Position numbers and translations under genes: made by a program. Below are positions 53,893-63,269 of a stretch of 64,000 bases of DNA, in pieces. The stretch is from Hyphomicrobiales bacterium (GTDB taxonomy: Bacteria; Pseudomonadota; Alphaproteobacteria; Rhizobiales; Rhizobiaceae), in the NCBI GenBank assembly GCA_900470195.1, contig UEIJ01000023.1:248001-312000 (forward strand). Direction: 5' to 3'. The notes under the pieces are model-generated. The model searched no databases. It was not told the DNA's origin and saw nothing but the letters and a program-made list of their open reading frames with translations. Positions within the stretch are counted from its first letter, which is position 1, and each line of letters begins with the position of its first letter.

Positions 53893-56706
53893 TCATCCGT
53901 AGGCTGCAACCGGCGGGCACGAGCAGATAAGATTTCTGTCGCCACCGACATTGTCCACGCGGCTGACCGGCGGCCAGTATTTTGCCGTCACGTCGAATTC
54001 GCCGCCAAGGGCGATCGCCGGGAAAACCGCTTCCTCACGGGAGTAAGGATGCGTCCATTCGCTGGCCAGCGTATCGCCAGCCGTGTGCGGCGCATTGGCG
54101 AGCGGATTATCATCCTGCGGCCAGACCCCATCGGCAATCTTCTTCGCCTCGCCTGCAATGGCAATCATCGCATCGCAAAGACGATCGATTTCCGACTTCG
54201 GCTCGGATTCCGTCGGCTCGATCATCAGCGTACCGGCAACCGGCCACGACATGGTCGGTGCATGGAAACCATAGTCGATCAGGCGCTTGGCCACGTCTTC
54301 CACGGTCACGCCCGCGCTATCCTTCATAACACGCGTATCCACGATGCACTCATGCGCCACACGATCATGCGCGCCCGTGTAAAGGATCGGATAAGCGTCC
54401 TTCAAACGATGCGCGATATAGTTGGCGTTGAGGATCGCAGCTTCGGTCGCCTTCTTCAGACCCGCACCGCCCATCATGCGGATATACATCCACGTAATGA
54501 CCAGAATGGATGCGCTACCGAACGGAGCCGCCGAAACGGCATGCTTGGACCCCAGATCGACATGACCCGGCAGATAAGGCATCAGATGCTTTGCAACGCC
54601 AATCGGACCGACGCCCGGACCTCCGCCGCCATGCGGAATGCAGAAGGTCTTGTGCAGGTTCATGTGGCAGACATCGGCGCCGATATCGCACGGGCGCGCA
54701 AGACCGACGAGTGCATTGAGGTTCGCGCCGTCGAAATAGACCTGACCGCCATTGTCATGGACGATTTCGCAGAAAGCCTTGATGCCTTCTTCGAACACGC
54801 CATAGGTCGACGGATAGGTGATCATGAAGGCGGCGAGATTATCGCGATGCTTCTCGGCCTTGGCCTTGAGATCGTCGATATCGATATCGCCATCCGGGCG
54901 GCAATTGACCACGACAACGCTCATGCCTGCCATCGAGGCGCTGGCCGGATTGGTGCCATGTGCAGACGACGGGATCAAGCAGATGTTGCGGTGGCCCTCG
55001 CCACGCGACTGGTGATAGTGGCGGATAGCCAAGAGACCAGCATATTCGCCCTGGCTGCCCGCATTTGGCTGCAGCGAAACACCCGCAAAGCCGGTGACTT
55101 CGCAAAGCCATGCTTCGACGTCAGCCGTCATCTTCGCATAACCTTCGGTCTGGGCCGCAGGCGCGAACGGATGCAGATTGGCAACCGTGTTCCAGCTCAC
55201 CGGCATCATTTCGGCTGCCGCATTGAGCTTCATCGTGCAGGAACCAAGCGGGATCATTGCGCGGTCAAGCGCCAGATCCTTGTCGGCCAGACGACGCAGG
55301 AAGCGCATCATCTCGGTTTCCGAACGGTGCGAATGGAACACATCCTGCGTCAGGAAGCCTTCACCGCGTCCCTTGCCCGGAACGAGAACCGCGTCACCTT
55401 CGACTGCCTTCGCGCCGAACAGAACGGCGAGTGCCGCCAGATCGTCTTCGGTCGAGGTTTCATCGAAAGTCACGCCGACCGTGTCAGCGTCGATGATGCG
55501 CAGCAGACGACCGCCCTTATCGGCTTCGTCAGCAATCTTTGCTGCCTTGCCAGCCACCTTGACCGCAACCGTATCGAACAGGCTGTCACCGGCGATTTCG
55601 ACGCCAGCGGCCTTGAGGCCAGCGGCGAAGCGGGCAGCAAGACCGGCAATGCGCGTTGCAATTGCCTGCAAGCCGGCCGGACCGTGCCAGATGGCATAGG
55701 ATGCAGCCATATTGGCGAGCAGCGCCTGTGCGGTGCAGATGTTCGAGGTTGCCTTGTCGCGGCGGATGTGCTGTTCGCGGGTCTGAAGCGCCAGACGATA
55801 GGCGGCGCGGCCATGCGCATCGACCGACTGGCCGACGATGCGGCCCGGAATGATGCGAGTGAGCGGCTCAGACACGGCAAGATATGCCGCGTGTGGGCCG
55901 CCAAAACCCATTGGCACGCCATAACGCTGCATGGAACCGACAGCCATGTCGGCGCCCCACTTCGCAGGGGCTTCCATGATCGTCAGCGCCAGCGGATCGG
56001 CAACGGCGATAACCAGCGCGCCCTTGGCCTTTGCATCGGCGATAACGCCGGAGAAGTCGCCATAAACGCCCTTGGTATCCGGCCACGGCACAATCACCGC
56101 AGCGGTGTTGTCATCGACAGTGCTGCCGCTCTCGACCAGCCAGCCGAGCGGTTCGGCGCGCGTGTTGACGACATCGACGGTCTGCGGATGCAGATCGCCC
56201 GCCAGAAGCACGCGGCTGCGCTTGTCGCGGTGATGGCGGCAGGCAACGCCGACAGCTTCCGCAACGGCGGTTGCTTCATCGAGCAGGGAGGCGCAGGCAA
56301 CCGGCAGGCCGGTCAGTTCGGCAACCAGCGTCTGGAAGTGGAACAGCAGTTCCAAACGACCCTGGCTGATTTCAGACTGATAGGGCGTATAAGCCGTGTA
56401 CCAGGCCGGATTTTCAAACAGGTTGCGCTGGATCACTGGAGGCGTGTGCACGCCATGATAGCCCGCACCGATGAAGCTCTTCTTCACCACATTGCGGCCC
56501 ATGATAGCGTTCAGCTCTGCAAGCGCATCGGATTCACTGAGCGGTGCCGGCAGATCAAGCGCACGATTCAGACGGATAGACGCCGGAACTGCCTGCGTGA
56601 TGAGGGTTTCCATGGAGGGAAGGCCGAGCGCGGCCAGCATGGCGCGCTCGTCTTCAACTCTTGGCCCGATATGACGGGCAACAAAGGGAAGAACCTGCTG
56701 GGTCAT
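53893..56706 (-). CDS. gcvP: Glycine dehydrogenase (decarboxylating), P protein
   Basis: PLP-dependent decarboxylase of the glycine cleavage system, 937 residues. The homodimer-type long form is complete ([36 protein letters not shown] at the start, and the PLP-lysine region [22 protein letters not shown]). It removes CO2 from glycine and transfers the aminomethyl group to GcvH. It starts 4 bp after gcvH. A long open antisense frame covers this gene but is composition-driven. Confidence 0.97.
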   Translation of the reverse strand: MTQQVLPFVARHIGPRVEDERAMLAALGLPSMETLITQAVPASIRLNRALDLPAPLSESDALAELNAIMGRNVVKKSFIGAGYHGVHTPPVIQRNLFENPAWYTAYTPYQSEISQGRLELLFHFQTLVAELTGLPVACASLLDEATAVAEAVGVACRHHRDKRSRVLLAGDLHPQTVDVVNTRAEPLGWLVESGSTVDDNTAAVIVPWPDTKGVYGDFSGVIADAKAKGALVIAVADPLALTIMEAPAKWGADMAVGSMQRYGVPMGFGGPHAAYLAVSEPLTRIIPGRIVGQSVDAHGRAAYRLALQTREQHIRRDKATSNICTAQALLANMAASYAIWHGPAGLQAIATRIAGLAARFAAGLKAAGVEIAGDSLFDTVAVKVAGKAAKIADEADKGGRLLRIIDADTVGVTFDETSTEDDLAALAVLFGAKAVEGDAVLVPGKGRGEGFLTQDVFHSHRSETEMMRFLRRLADKDLALDRAMIPLGSCTMKLNAAAEMMPVSWNTVANLHPFAPAAQTEGYAKMTADVEAWLCEVTGFAGVSLQPNAGSQGEYAGLLAIRHYHQSRGEGHRNICLIPSSAHGTNPASASMAGMSVVVVNCRPDGDIDIDDLKAKAEKHRDNLAAFMITYPSTYGVFEEGIKAFCEIVHDNGGQVYFDGANLNALVGLARPCDIGADVCHMNLHKTFCIPHGGGGPGVGPIGVAKHLMPYLPGHVDLGSKHAVSAAPFGSASILVITWMYIRMMGGAGLKKATEAAILNANYIAHRLKDAYPILYTGAHDRVAHECIVDTRVMKDSAGVTVEDVAKRLIDYGFHAPTMSWPVAGTLMIEPTESEPKSEIDRLCDAMIAIAGEAKKIADGVWPQDDNPLANAPHTAGDTLASEWTHPYSREEAVFPAIALGGEFDVTAKYWPPVSRVDNVGGDRNLICSCPPVAAYG

Positions 56707-56710
56707 CGCT

Positions 56711-57079
56711 TTATCCTACCAGTGCGTCGTAACCGGCCTTGTCGAGCAGACCGGAAAGCTGGCCTTCATCCGAAAGCTTCAGCTTGAACAGCCAGCCATC
56801 GCCTTCAGCAGCCTGATTGATCAGAGCCGGATCGGACGATACGGCTTCGTTGACTTCCACCACTTCGCCATCGACCGGCGCATAAACGTCGGAAGCGGCC
56901 TTGACCGATTCCACAACCACGATGCCTTCGCCCTTGGAGGCGGTGCGGCCGACTTCCGGCAGCTCGACGAAAACGAGGTCGCCCAGCTGTTCCTGTGCGT
57001 GGATCGTAATGCCGACAGTGGCGACGCCGTTTTCGACGCGGATCCACTCGTGATCTTCGGTGAACAGGATATTGGCCAT
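56711..57079 (-). CDS. gcvH: Glycine cleavage system H protein
   Basis: 122-residue lipoyl carrier. The lipoylated lysine lies in [22 protein letters not shown]. Start ATG 57079 ([12 protein letters not shown]) is preceded by AAAGGATGA at good spacing; the ATG at 57088 lies too close to that site. Between gcvT (5 bp) and gcvP (4 bp). Confidence 0.96.
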   Translation of the reverse strand: MANILFTEDHEWIRVENGVATVGITIHAQEQLGDLVFVELPEVGRTASKGEGIVVVESVKAASDVYAPVDGEVVEVNEAVSSDPALINQAAEGDGWLFKLKLSDEGQLSGLLDKAGYDALVG

Positions 57080-57084
57080 GGAAA

Positions 57085-58188
57085 TCATCCTTTGCGATAG
57101 CGATGCGGAGTAAAGGGAAGCGCCGAAACGTCAACGGGCACCTTGTTGCCGCGAACGTCAGCGAAGACACGTGTGCCGGGGGTAGTGAGGCTTGCCTCTA
57201 CATAACCCATAGCGACCGGGAAACCTGCCGATGGGCCAAACCCACCGGAAGTAACGGTGCCGATCTGGCGACCGGATTCATCAAAAAGATCGGCGCCAGC
57301 GCGGACCGGCTGACGCCCTTCCGGCTTGAGGCCGACGCGCTTTGCGGTAGCACCCTTGGCAATGGCGTCCAGAACGGCCTTTGCGCCGTTGAATGCAGCT
57401 TTTTCGCGCACAGGCTTGCTGATCGCCCAGGTGAGGCCGGCCGAAACCGGATCGGTTTCCGGCGTGATATCCTGACCGTGCAGGCAGAGACCGGCTTCAA
57501 GTCGAAGGCTGTCGCGTGCGGCAAGACCGATCCATTCGACGCGCTCGTCGGCAAGCAGCTTTTCAGCAAGCGCACGCGCCTCATCGGCTGGCAGGCCGAT
57601 CTCGAAACCATCTTCACCGGTATAGCCCGAACGGGTCATGAACCAGCCCTGCTTCGGCTCGAAACCGCTCATGAAGGCAAGCTCTGCACCCTTGAGACCG
57701 GCATCAATAATGACGCTTTCAGCTTCGGGCCCCTGAAGGGCGAGAAATACCCGGTCAAGCGGATTGACGGTTACGTTCTTGTCGGAAGCAGCTTCGTTCA
57801 GATGCTCGATATCGGCATCGGCATTGCCAGCATTGGCAACGACCATGAAACGGTCTTCACCAAGGCGCGTGACGATCAGGTCATCCAGCACGCCGCCATT
57901 TTCGTTGAGGAAGAAAGTGTATTTCGACTGGCCGGTCTTCAGCACCGTCGGGTCGAGCGGGCAGGTTTCCGCCAGAAGTGCCGCAGCATCGCCGCCGAAC
58001 ACCTCGATCAGCTTCATGTGAGAAATGTCGAAAAGACCCGCATGGTCACGCGTATGAAGATGTTCCTTCATGACGCCCAGCGGATAGGTGATCGGCATGT
58101 TCCAGCCAGCAAAGCCGCCAAAGCGCGCGCCAGCCTGCTCATGCAAATCCTGCAAAGGCAGGGTATTCAAATGTGCGGTATCGCCCAT
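57085..58188 (-). CDS. gcvT: Aminomethyltransferase (T protein)
   Basis: Transfers the methylene group from H-protein-bound aminomethyl to tetrahydrofolate, releasing ammonia. About 367 residues. The conserved blocks [29 protein letters not shown] and [14 protein letters not shown] are visible. ATG 58188 follows CTGGAG. First gene of gcvT-gcvH-gcvP and located about 50 bp after the glycine riboswitch. Confidence 0.96.
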   Translation of the reverse strand: MGDTAHLNTLPLQDLHEQAGARFGGFAGWNMPITYPLGVMKEHLHTRDHAGLFDISHMKLIEVFGGDAAALLAETCPLDPTVLKTGQSKYTFFLNENGGVLDDLIVTRLGEDRFMVVANAGNADADIEHLNEAASDKNVTVNPLDRVFLALQGPEAESVIIDAGLKGAELAFMSGFEPKQGWFMTRSGYTGEDGFEIGLPADEARALAEKLLADERVEWIGLAARDSLRLEAGLCLHGQDITPETDPVSAGLTWAISKPVREKAAFNGAKAVLDAIAKGATAKRVGLKPEGRQPVRAGADLFDESGRQIGTVTSGGFGPSAGFPVAMGYVEASLTTPGTRVFADVRGNKVPVDVSALPFTPHRYRKG

Positions 58189-58239
58189 AACAACTCCAGA
58201 GTCGCACGTGTGCCTCCGCAAAATGCGGTTGCTTCGTGC

Positions 58240-58404
58240 CCCTCTGTCTCAAGCCTGAGAGACTCGCATAGCCAGAGCCATACTTACACCTTCGGCGCAG
58301 GGTTTCCCCCGACTTTCCAGAGTTGTCTTACCCGTCTGCGGTTCCTTGTACCTGAGAGATTTCGGGCGATTTCCCCTTCGGCGGCCAATCGGCGCTCTCC
58401 CGCA
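58240..58404 (-). promoter_or_regulatory. Tandem glycine riboswitch
   Basis: Read on the minus strand, two aptamers: CGGGAGAGCGCC ... CGCCGAAGGGGAAATCGC ... CTCTCAGGTACAAGGAACCG, then GACAACTCTGGAAAGTCGGG ... GCGCCGAAGGTGTAAGT ... GAGTCTCTCAGGCTTGAGACAGAGGG. These are the GCCGAAGG and CTCTCAGG signatures of the cooperative glycine riboswitch. It switches on the gcv operon when glycine is high. Confidence 0.95.
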
Positions 58405-58905
58405 GACAGACAGTGCAAGAACGTCACATGATATGGCGTCCCGACACCCGACGAAACTCCCTTAACCCAATCCAGCGCGTAAGTCATGTGGAATTGTTGT
58501 CTCTAACCGACGATTTCCCGGACTTTTGCGACAATACCACAAGCTAAGCGAGTTCGAACTTATACTCTATTATACATGCTGATCGCGACACATGCGAGAC
58601 CGCTCGTTTACTGGCAGCAAAGTCCTTGCAAGCGTCTCATCCCACCACAATTCTTGGGAGGAGTTTTCGGGTCGGCAAATTTTTAAAGAAATTTTAATTG
58701 GTTAGCCGCTGAAGCAGCCTGAATCCAGCCGATTTCCCCAAGAGGGCATGAGATTGTGATCGCATGATGACCGTGCCGCGCAAAAGGCGTGCAACTGACA
58801 AGCTTTAACGCATTGCAGCTATGCAAATCTGTCTCTCCAATTCGAAATGCTTCGAGCCTATATCCTGGTTGCAACAAAGAGATAAGATTTTACTAGGTGA
58901 GAGAA
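58405..58905. other. Intergenic region before the DUF1127 gene
   Basis: 500 bp with no open frame that I accept. It contains the gcv promoter at its left and the DUF1127/sRNA promoter at its right, which I cannot place with confidence. An AT-rich patch (58675-58705) lies midway. Confidence 0.4.
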
Positions 58906-59052
58906 ATGAACCTGATCCGCTCGTACAACAACTGGCGCCGTTACCGTAACACCGTAAACGAACTGAGCCGCCTGAGCCCACGCGAACTGAACGATCTCGG
59001 CATCCTGCCTTCGGAAATCCCGTTCGTCGCACGCAAGGCCGCTGCTCGCTAA
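58906..59052 (+). CDS. Small DUF1127 (YjiS-like) arginine-rich protein
   Basis: A 48-residue basic protein, MNLIRSYNNWRRYRNTVNEL and onward, with the DUF1127 core LSRLSPRELNDLGI. It was too short for standard gene finding. AGGTGAGAG precedes the ATG. In Rhodobacter a similar small DUF1127 protein (CcaF1) is co-transcribed with, and matures to release, the CcsR small RNAs; in Agrobacterium related proteins affect RNA metabolism. The anti-SD sRNA follows 74 bp after the stop here, giving the same order. Confidence 0.9.
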   Translation: MNLIRSYNNWRRYRNTVNELSRLSPRELNDLGILPSEIPFVARKAAAR

Positions 59053-59126
59053 CAGCGCACCGGAAGGCATCGGCCTTCTTCAAGGATCGCGAATCCCCAT
59101 AATTGCGCGGTCCCACCGTTTCCAGA

Positions 59127-59246
59127 ATATCACCGGGGTGTTTTCTCCTCCTCCCATTCCCTCGGTGATTCAAGACCGGATATCCTCCTCCCAAGTCCGG
59201 TCTTCCCCATAAACACCCGTCGCTCCTCCCGCGACGGGTGTTTTCG
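59127..59246 (+). ncRNA. Three-hairpin anti-Shine-Dalgarno small RNA downstream of DUF1127 gene
   Basis: Hairpin 1: ATCACCG (59129-59135) / CGGTGAT (59163-59169) with CCTCCTCCC at 59147-59155 in the loop. Hairpin 2: AAGACCGGA (59172-59180) / TCCGGTCTT (59196-59204), loop containing CCTCCTCCC at 59184-59192. Hairpin 3, an intrinsic terminator: AACACCCGTCGC (59212-59223) / GCGACGGGTGTT (59231-59242), loop TCCTCCC, then a T run. All three loops carry an anti-ribosome-binding-site sequence, the hallmark of the alpha-r14/CcsR stress RNAs. The terminator probably also ends the convergent MFS gene. Confidence 0.9.
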
Positions 59247-59260
59247 TTTATGGACCGTAC

Positions 59261-60484
59261 CTAGCCCTCTTGCGAGGCAAGTCTTGCCGCGCCGCGTTTG
59301 TCGAACGCAACCGAGACTGCAAAAACAAACAGACCCGACAATGCGAGCAACGCGCCGACTATTCCCGTCGAGGTCCAGCCATACCCCCATGCGACCGCGA
59401 GGCCCCCGAGCCATGCGCCGAGCGCATTGGCAAGATTGAGCGCGGAATGATTGAGGGCTGCGGCCAGGGTTTGCGCATCTGCCGCCACGTCCATCAGACG
59501 CGTTTGCAATGCGGGAACGAGCGCAAAACCGCCGCCGACCAGAAGCACGTTCAGGAATGCTGTCGCCGGATGGTGCATGAGGACGGGAAATACCAGCATG
59601 ACTGCCATATCATAAAGTAGCACCAGCCCCACTGTTCCCATGACCGAACGATCCGTCAGGCGGGAACCCACTATATTGCCAAGCACCATGCCTAGGCCGA
59701 ACATGGCGAACACGAAAGGCATCCACTTCACGTCGACATGCGAAACCTCGGTGACTGTCGCCGCAACATAGGTAAAGACGGAAAACAGGCCACCCGTGCC
59801 GATTGCACCAATCCCAAGCGTCAGCCAGACCTGTTTGCGGCGGAGCGCTCCCAGTTCGCGCAAAGGTGACGCCCCCTCGCTTGCTGGTTGCTTGGGCACA
59901 TAGATTGCGACCAGCACCATGGTCAGAATTGCAATCAGGCCGACAGAGGCAAACATTGCGCGCCATCCGGCAATCTGGCCAAGAGAAGTTGCAAGCGGGG
60001 TCCCGCACAATGTGGCAATGGTAAGCCCCATCATCACCCGCCCTACGGCCTGTGCACGCTTGCCCGGCTCCGCCAATGAGGCGGCGACCAGCGACGCTAC
60101 TCCAAAATAGGCCCCATGCGGAAAGCCGGCGACGAACCGCATCATGTAAAGACCGGCATAGTCCGGCATGAATGCACTTGCGAGATTGCCGAAGGCAAAC
60201 AGCCCCATGAGGAGGAATAGAAGCTTGCGACGGTCGAGCCTCGCGCCAACCACTGCCAGCACTGGCGCGCCGATCAGAACACCGAGCGCATAAGAACTGA
60301 TGAGATGCCCACCTTGCGGAATGGTCACATCAAGGTCGCGGGCGATATCAGGCAACAGCGCCATAATGGCGAATTCGCCAGTACCTATACCGAAGCCGCC
60401 GATGGCAAGCGCTAGTTCCGCCAATCGTACAGACGAACGTGGCGAAGTTTCCGGCGATGAAGCCGAAGGCTGAATTTTGGACAT
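59261..60484 (-). CDS. MFS exporter (AraJ/DHA1 type)
   Basis: A 407-residue, twelve-helix transporter. Typical DHA1 motifs: LALAIGGFGIGTGEFAIMALLPDIA in the first helix and GARLDRRKLLF in the loop after helix 2. Homologues export sugars such as arabinose, or drugs; the substrate is unknown. It ends 19 bp from the sRNA terminator, which it faces. Its start lies 103 bp from the Rid-family gene stop on the same strand. Confidence 0.88.
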   Translation of the reverse strand: MSKIQPSASSPETSPRSSVRLAELALAIGGFGIGTGEFAIMALLPDIARDLDVTIPQGGHLISSYALGVLIGAPVLAVVGARLDRRKLLFLLMGLFAFGNLASAFMPDYAGLYMMRFVAGFPHGAYFGVASLVAASLAEPGKRAQAVGRVMMGLTIATLCGTPLATSLGQIAGWRAMFASVGLIAILTMVLVAIYVPKQPASEGASPLRELGALRRKQVWLTLGIGAIGTGGLFSVFTYVAATVTEVSHVDVKWMPFVFAMFGLGMVLGNIVGSRLTDRSVMGTVGLVLLYDMAVMLVFPVLMHHPATAFLNVLLVGGGFALVPALQTRLMDVAADAQTLAAALNHSALNLANALGAWLGGLAVAWGYGWTSTGIVGALLALSGLFVFAVSVAFDKRGAARLASQEG

Positions 60485-60586
60485 GAATGGGCCTGAGGGA
60501 ATGGAAGATGTCGGACAACCCTACCACTCCTTTCAGGCAAAGGCGATATGCATTGCTGCGGCGCTTTGGCGGCTCGTCAGCAGGGG

Positions 60587-60976
60587 CTATCTGGCCGCGA
60601 CTACCTCTATCTCGACCTTGAACTCCTCTCGCGTGAAACCGGAAACGATCATCAGCGTCGACGCTGGCGCAGGCTGCGGGAACAGCCTGTCGCGGACATC
60701 CATATAGGGGCGCATATAGGCTCGATCCGTGACGTAGGCGTTGATACGGACCACATCCGAAAGGTCCATGCCTCCATCGCGCAGAATGTGGCGAATATTC
60801 TCAAAGCAGAGTTCTGCCTGCGCGCCTGCCTCATCCGGCACGCTTGCATCAGGCGCAATGCCAAGCTGGCCGGAGCAGTAAATCATTTCAGCACCGGCTT
60901 TTACCTTTACCCCATGGCTGTACGCGGCAAAGGGCGCTGCCATGTCAGCGGGTAGCAGATATTTCAAAGTGCTCAT
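60587..60976 (-). CDS. RidA/YjgF-family protein lacking the usual catalytic arginine
   Basis: 129 residues of the chorismate-mutase-like Rid fold, normally trimeric. The family's closing block in RidA is PARSCVEV..., whose Arg binds the substrate carboxylate. Here the matching segment is PASTLMIVSGF, with Ser in that place, so imine deaminase activity of the RidA type is doubtful and another Rid subfamily is likely. AAGGA precedes the ATG. It begins 10 bp after the flavoprotein reductase gene, suggesting one operon. Confidence 0.85.
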   Translation of the reverse strand: MSTLKYLLPADMAAPFAAYSHGVKVKAGAEMIYCSGQLGIAPDASVPDEAGAQAELCFENIRHILRDGGMDLSDVVRINAYVTDRAYMRPYMDVRDRLFPQPAPASTLMIVSGFTREEFKVEIEVVAAR

Positions 60977-60986
60977 CGAACAATCC

Positions 60987-62219
60987 TTATAATTTGGGGG
61001 CGCTGGCCAGCAGTTCCTTTAGGCGGGCCGCACCAGCTGCAATATCGGTTTCCGTGGGATTGATCCCGGCAGCCAGCAGGCGGCGCGCGATCATATGGTC
61101 CGCCGGACGATTGATTGAATCGACCGCCACCAGCTTGGGGCCCGCAAAATGGAAAACGGAGAATGCATTTTCTTCCGGATTTCCCGAAAGAATGTGCCGG
61201 TCGGCATCGAAGGAAAGCCCGGCTGTCTGCAGCTTCATATCACCCTGATCGGACCAGAACCAGGCAATCTCCCGAAACGGCGCCTCGCGCCCGACAATGG
61301 TGCGCGCGACATGCTTTGCCTGATCTGTCGCGTTTTGTACCGATTCAAGCCGTACCCGGCGACCGGCATGAAAATGATCGTAGCTCACGCAATCGCCGAT
61401 AGCGTAAACGTGACTGGCGGACGTGCGCAGGTTCTCATCTACGACAATGCCATTATCGATTGCGAGCCCAGCCGTAATTGCGAGATCCACATTTGGCACT
61501 GCGCCCGTGCCGATCACAACCATATCAGCCGGGAATATGGTTCCATCCGCCGCTTTCACACCCGTCACGCGGCCATCTGCTCCATCGATGGCGGCTACGC
61601 CGAGACCGGTTAGAAGCGTGATACTCGCCGCCCGGCTGCGCGCTTCCACATGGGCGGAGATCTGCGTCGCAACCGAACGACCCAGCACGCGAGGCGCGGC
61701 TTCGATCAGGACCGTCTTTTTGCCAAGCGCGATAGCACTATGCGCCATTTCGAGGCCAATGAAGCCACCGCCGATAATGACCACATTCTCAACATCTGGC
61801 ATTGCTGCCGCAATGCGGCGTGCGTCTTCCATCCGGCGCAGCGTGAAAACACCGTCAAACTCGACACCTGACAAATTGGGAATGCGGGCACGCGCACCGG
61901 TCGCGAAGATCAGTTCAGACCAGTTCAGGACGCGCCCGTCATCGAGCGTGACTGTCTTGTCCGCAATCGATAGGGCGTCAACGCGATGGCCAAACAGCAT
62001 CTCGATATTGTTGTCGCGATAGGCCGCTTCAGGACGCAGAACCAGACCGCCGCCTTCAGGTGCTTTCAGATAGGACTTGGATAGTGGTGGCTTATGATAG
62101 GGAATATCGGTTTCGTCGTTGATGAGAACGATTTCTCCCGCATAGCCTTCCTGACGAAGACTGATAGCGGCCTGTGAGCCGGCATGACCAGCCCCAATTA
62201 TAATGCATCTGTCGTCCAT
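60987..62219 (-). CDS. NAD(P)H:ferredoxin/rubredoxin reductase-type flavoprotein
   Basis: 410 residues, FAD-binding IIGAGHAGSQAAISLRQEGY at the N-terminus and a second Rossmann motif IGGGFIGLEMAHSAIALGK for NADH. Further motifs are IFATGARARIPN and TSASHVYAIGDC. It belongs to the rhodocoxin/putidaredoxin reductase group that feeds electrons to ferredoxins or oxygenases. No ferredoxin or P450 gene lies nearby, so the acceptor is unknown. GGAGGTCC precedes the ATG. First gene of a pair with the Rid-family gene. Confidence 0.88.
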   Translation of the reverse strand: MDDRCIIIGAGHAGSQAAISLRQEGYAGEIVLINDETDIPYHKPPLSKSYLKAPEGGGLVLRPEAAYRDNNIEMLFGHRVDALSIADKTVTLDDGRVLNWSELIFATGARARIPNLSGVEFDGVFTLRRMEDARRIAAAMPDVENVVIIGGGFIGLEMAHSAIALGKKTVLIEAAPRVLGRSVATQISAHVEARSRAASITLLTGLGVAAIDGADGRVTGVKAADGTIFPADMVVIGTGAVPNVDLAITAGLAIDNGIVVDENLRTSASHVYAIGDCVSYDHFHAGRRVRLESVQNATDQAKHVARTIVGREAPFREIAWFWSDQGDMKLQTAGLSFDADRHILSGNPEENAFSVFHFAGPKLVAVDSINRPADHMIARRLLAAGINPTETDIAAGAARLKELLASAPKL

Positions 62220-62332
62220 AGGACCTCCGGAAATTTCCGCTTAGCATAACGCTTCGCGTCCCGCTGCGTGACTGAACAGCCACGGATTCACACCTTAATT
62301 GCACGCAATATGCATATTTTAAACATTTAGTT

Positions 62333-62346
62333 TGACCGATCGGTCA
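62333..62346. promoter_or_regulatory. Palindrome TGACCGATCGGTCA, candidate TetR-family operator
   Basis: A 14-bp perfect palindrome between two divergent operons, 117 bp before the creatininase gene. Its half-site TGACC/GGTCA resembles that of TetR-family pyrimidine regulators such as RutR (TTGACCA-N2-TGGTCAA). No regulator gene is in the window. Confidence 0.55.
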
Positions 62347-62375
62347 GATTGTTTAGTAGGATGCACTAAATCTGG

Positions 62376-62430
62376 TTTGACGCGCATCTTGTTCCGAAAA
62401 CCGTTTCACACTTTTCGGGATGCGCTCTAA
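62376..62430. repeat. Dispersed intergenic repeat, copy B
   Basis: On the minus strand TTAGAGCGCATCCCGAAAAG, then TGTGAAACGGTTTTCGGAAC, ending AAGATGCGCG. It shares the TAGAGC start and the AGTGTGAA-CG-TTTT core with the element at 45743. It lies between the TetR-type palindrome and the creatininase start. Confidence 0.6.
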
Positions 62431-62463
62431 CGCCCTTGGCCCGAGCGTGTAGGAGTTGCAGTC

Positions 62464-63264
62464 TTGAAACGATATTGGTCCGATTATACGAGCGAGGCAT
62501 TCTCCCGCCTCGATCGTGAGAAGCTCGTGGCGGTTCTGCCCGTCGGCGCAATTGAACAGCACGGTCCCCACCTGCCCTTGGCGGTCGATGCCGCCATTGT
62601 CGATGGCATGGTGAAGGAAACAATCGGCCGCCTTCCGGAAACAAGCCACGCGCTTTTCCTGCCGACGCAAGCCATCGGCAAGAGCAACGAACACAGCCTT
62701 TATCCTGGCACGCTGACGTTCTCAGCAGAGACCATCATTCGCATGTGGTGCGAGATCGGCGCTTGCGTAGCAGCAAGCGGTGTCCGCAAGATGGCGCTGC
62801 TCAACAGCCATGGGGGCCAGATCAGTGTCATGGATATTGTGGCGCGAGAGCTTCGTATCCGTCACAACATGATGGTGGTAAGCATTAACTGGTTCGGTCT
62901 TGGAATGCCGGAAGGCGTGTACAGCGACCACGACCTGAAGCACGGCATTCATGCCGGTGACATGGAAACCTCGGTGATGCTGGAAATGCACCCCGAACTC
63001 GTTGATATGTCGAAAGCACAGGATTTCCGCACACTTACGGAAACTTTTGCGAGTGACTTCAAGCATCTTTCGCTGAGCGGAGGCGCCAAGCCCGCTTGGC
63101 AGATCCAGGATATCAATCCTTATGGCGCCGCTGGCGATGCGACGCTCGCGACAGCCCAGAAGGGGCGAGCGACCATTGATTTTGCTGCCGAGCAACTGGT
63201 TGAGGTTCTTGCGGAAATTGAACGAGCGCCGCTTTCCTGGCTCGACAACAAAACAGCCTGGTAA
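62464..63264 (+). CDS. Creatininase-family amidohydrolase
   Basis: 266 residues of the creatininase/FAPy-deformylase fold. Metal-binding motifs: LPVGAIEQHGPHLPLAVDA (residues about 25-43) with Glu, His and Asp ligands, LNSHGG near 120 and the C-terminal HAGDMETSVMLEMHP. It would hydrolyse a cyclic amide or formamide; the substrate is unknown. The start is an unusual TTG at 62464 after AGGAG with 8-nt spacing. It is followed by the ABC ATPase gene after 5 bp, suggesting it processes an imported compound. Confidence 0.9.
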   Translation: MKRYWSDYTSEAFSRLDREKLVAVLPVGAIEQHGPHLPLAVDAAIVDGMVKETIGRLPETSHALFLPTQAIGKSNEHSLYPGTLTFSAETIIRMWCEIGACVAASGVRKMALLNSHGGQISVMDIVARELRIRHNMMVVSINWFGLGMPEGVYSDHDLKHGIHAGDMETSVMLEMHPELVDMSKAQDFRTLTETFASDFKHLSLSGGAKPAWQIQDINPYGAAGDATLATAQKGRATIDFAAEQLVEVLAEIERAPLSWLDNKTAW

Positions 63265-63269
63265 GGATT

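Noticed and set aside
53651..53902. An 83-codon plus-strand open frame
   Set aside because: It passes through the second hairpin and terminator of the small RNA at 53612-53724 and the gcv terminator. No ribosome site in the right place.
54049..56787. A 912-codon open frame on the plus strand opposite gcvP
   Set aside because: It is an exact antisense shadow of the well-conserved gcvP gene, with Arg/His/Gly-rich composition, no ribosome site and no recognisable domain. GC-rich third positions commonly keep this antisense frame open.
57103..58431. A 442-codon plus-strand open frame across gcvT and the glycine riboswitch
   Set aside because: It is antisense to a certain gene and continues through a structured riboswitch, which no real protein gene would do.
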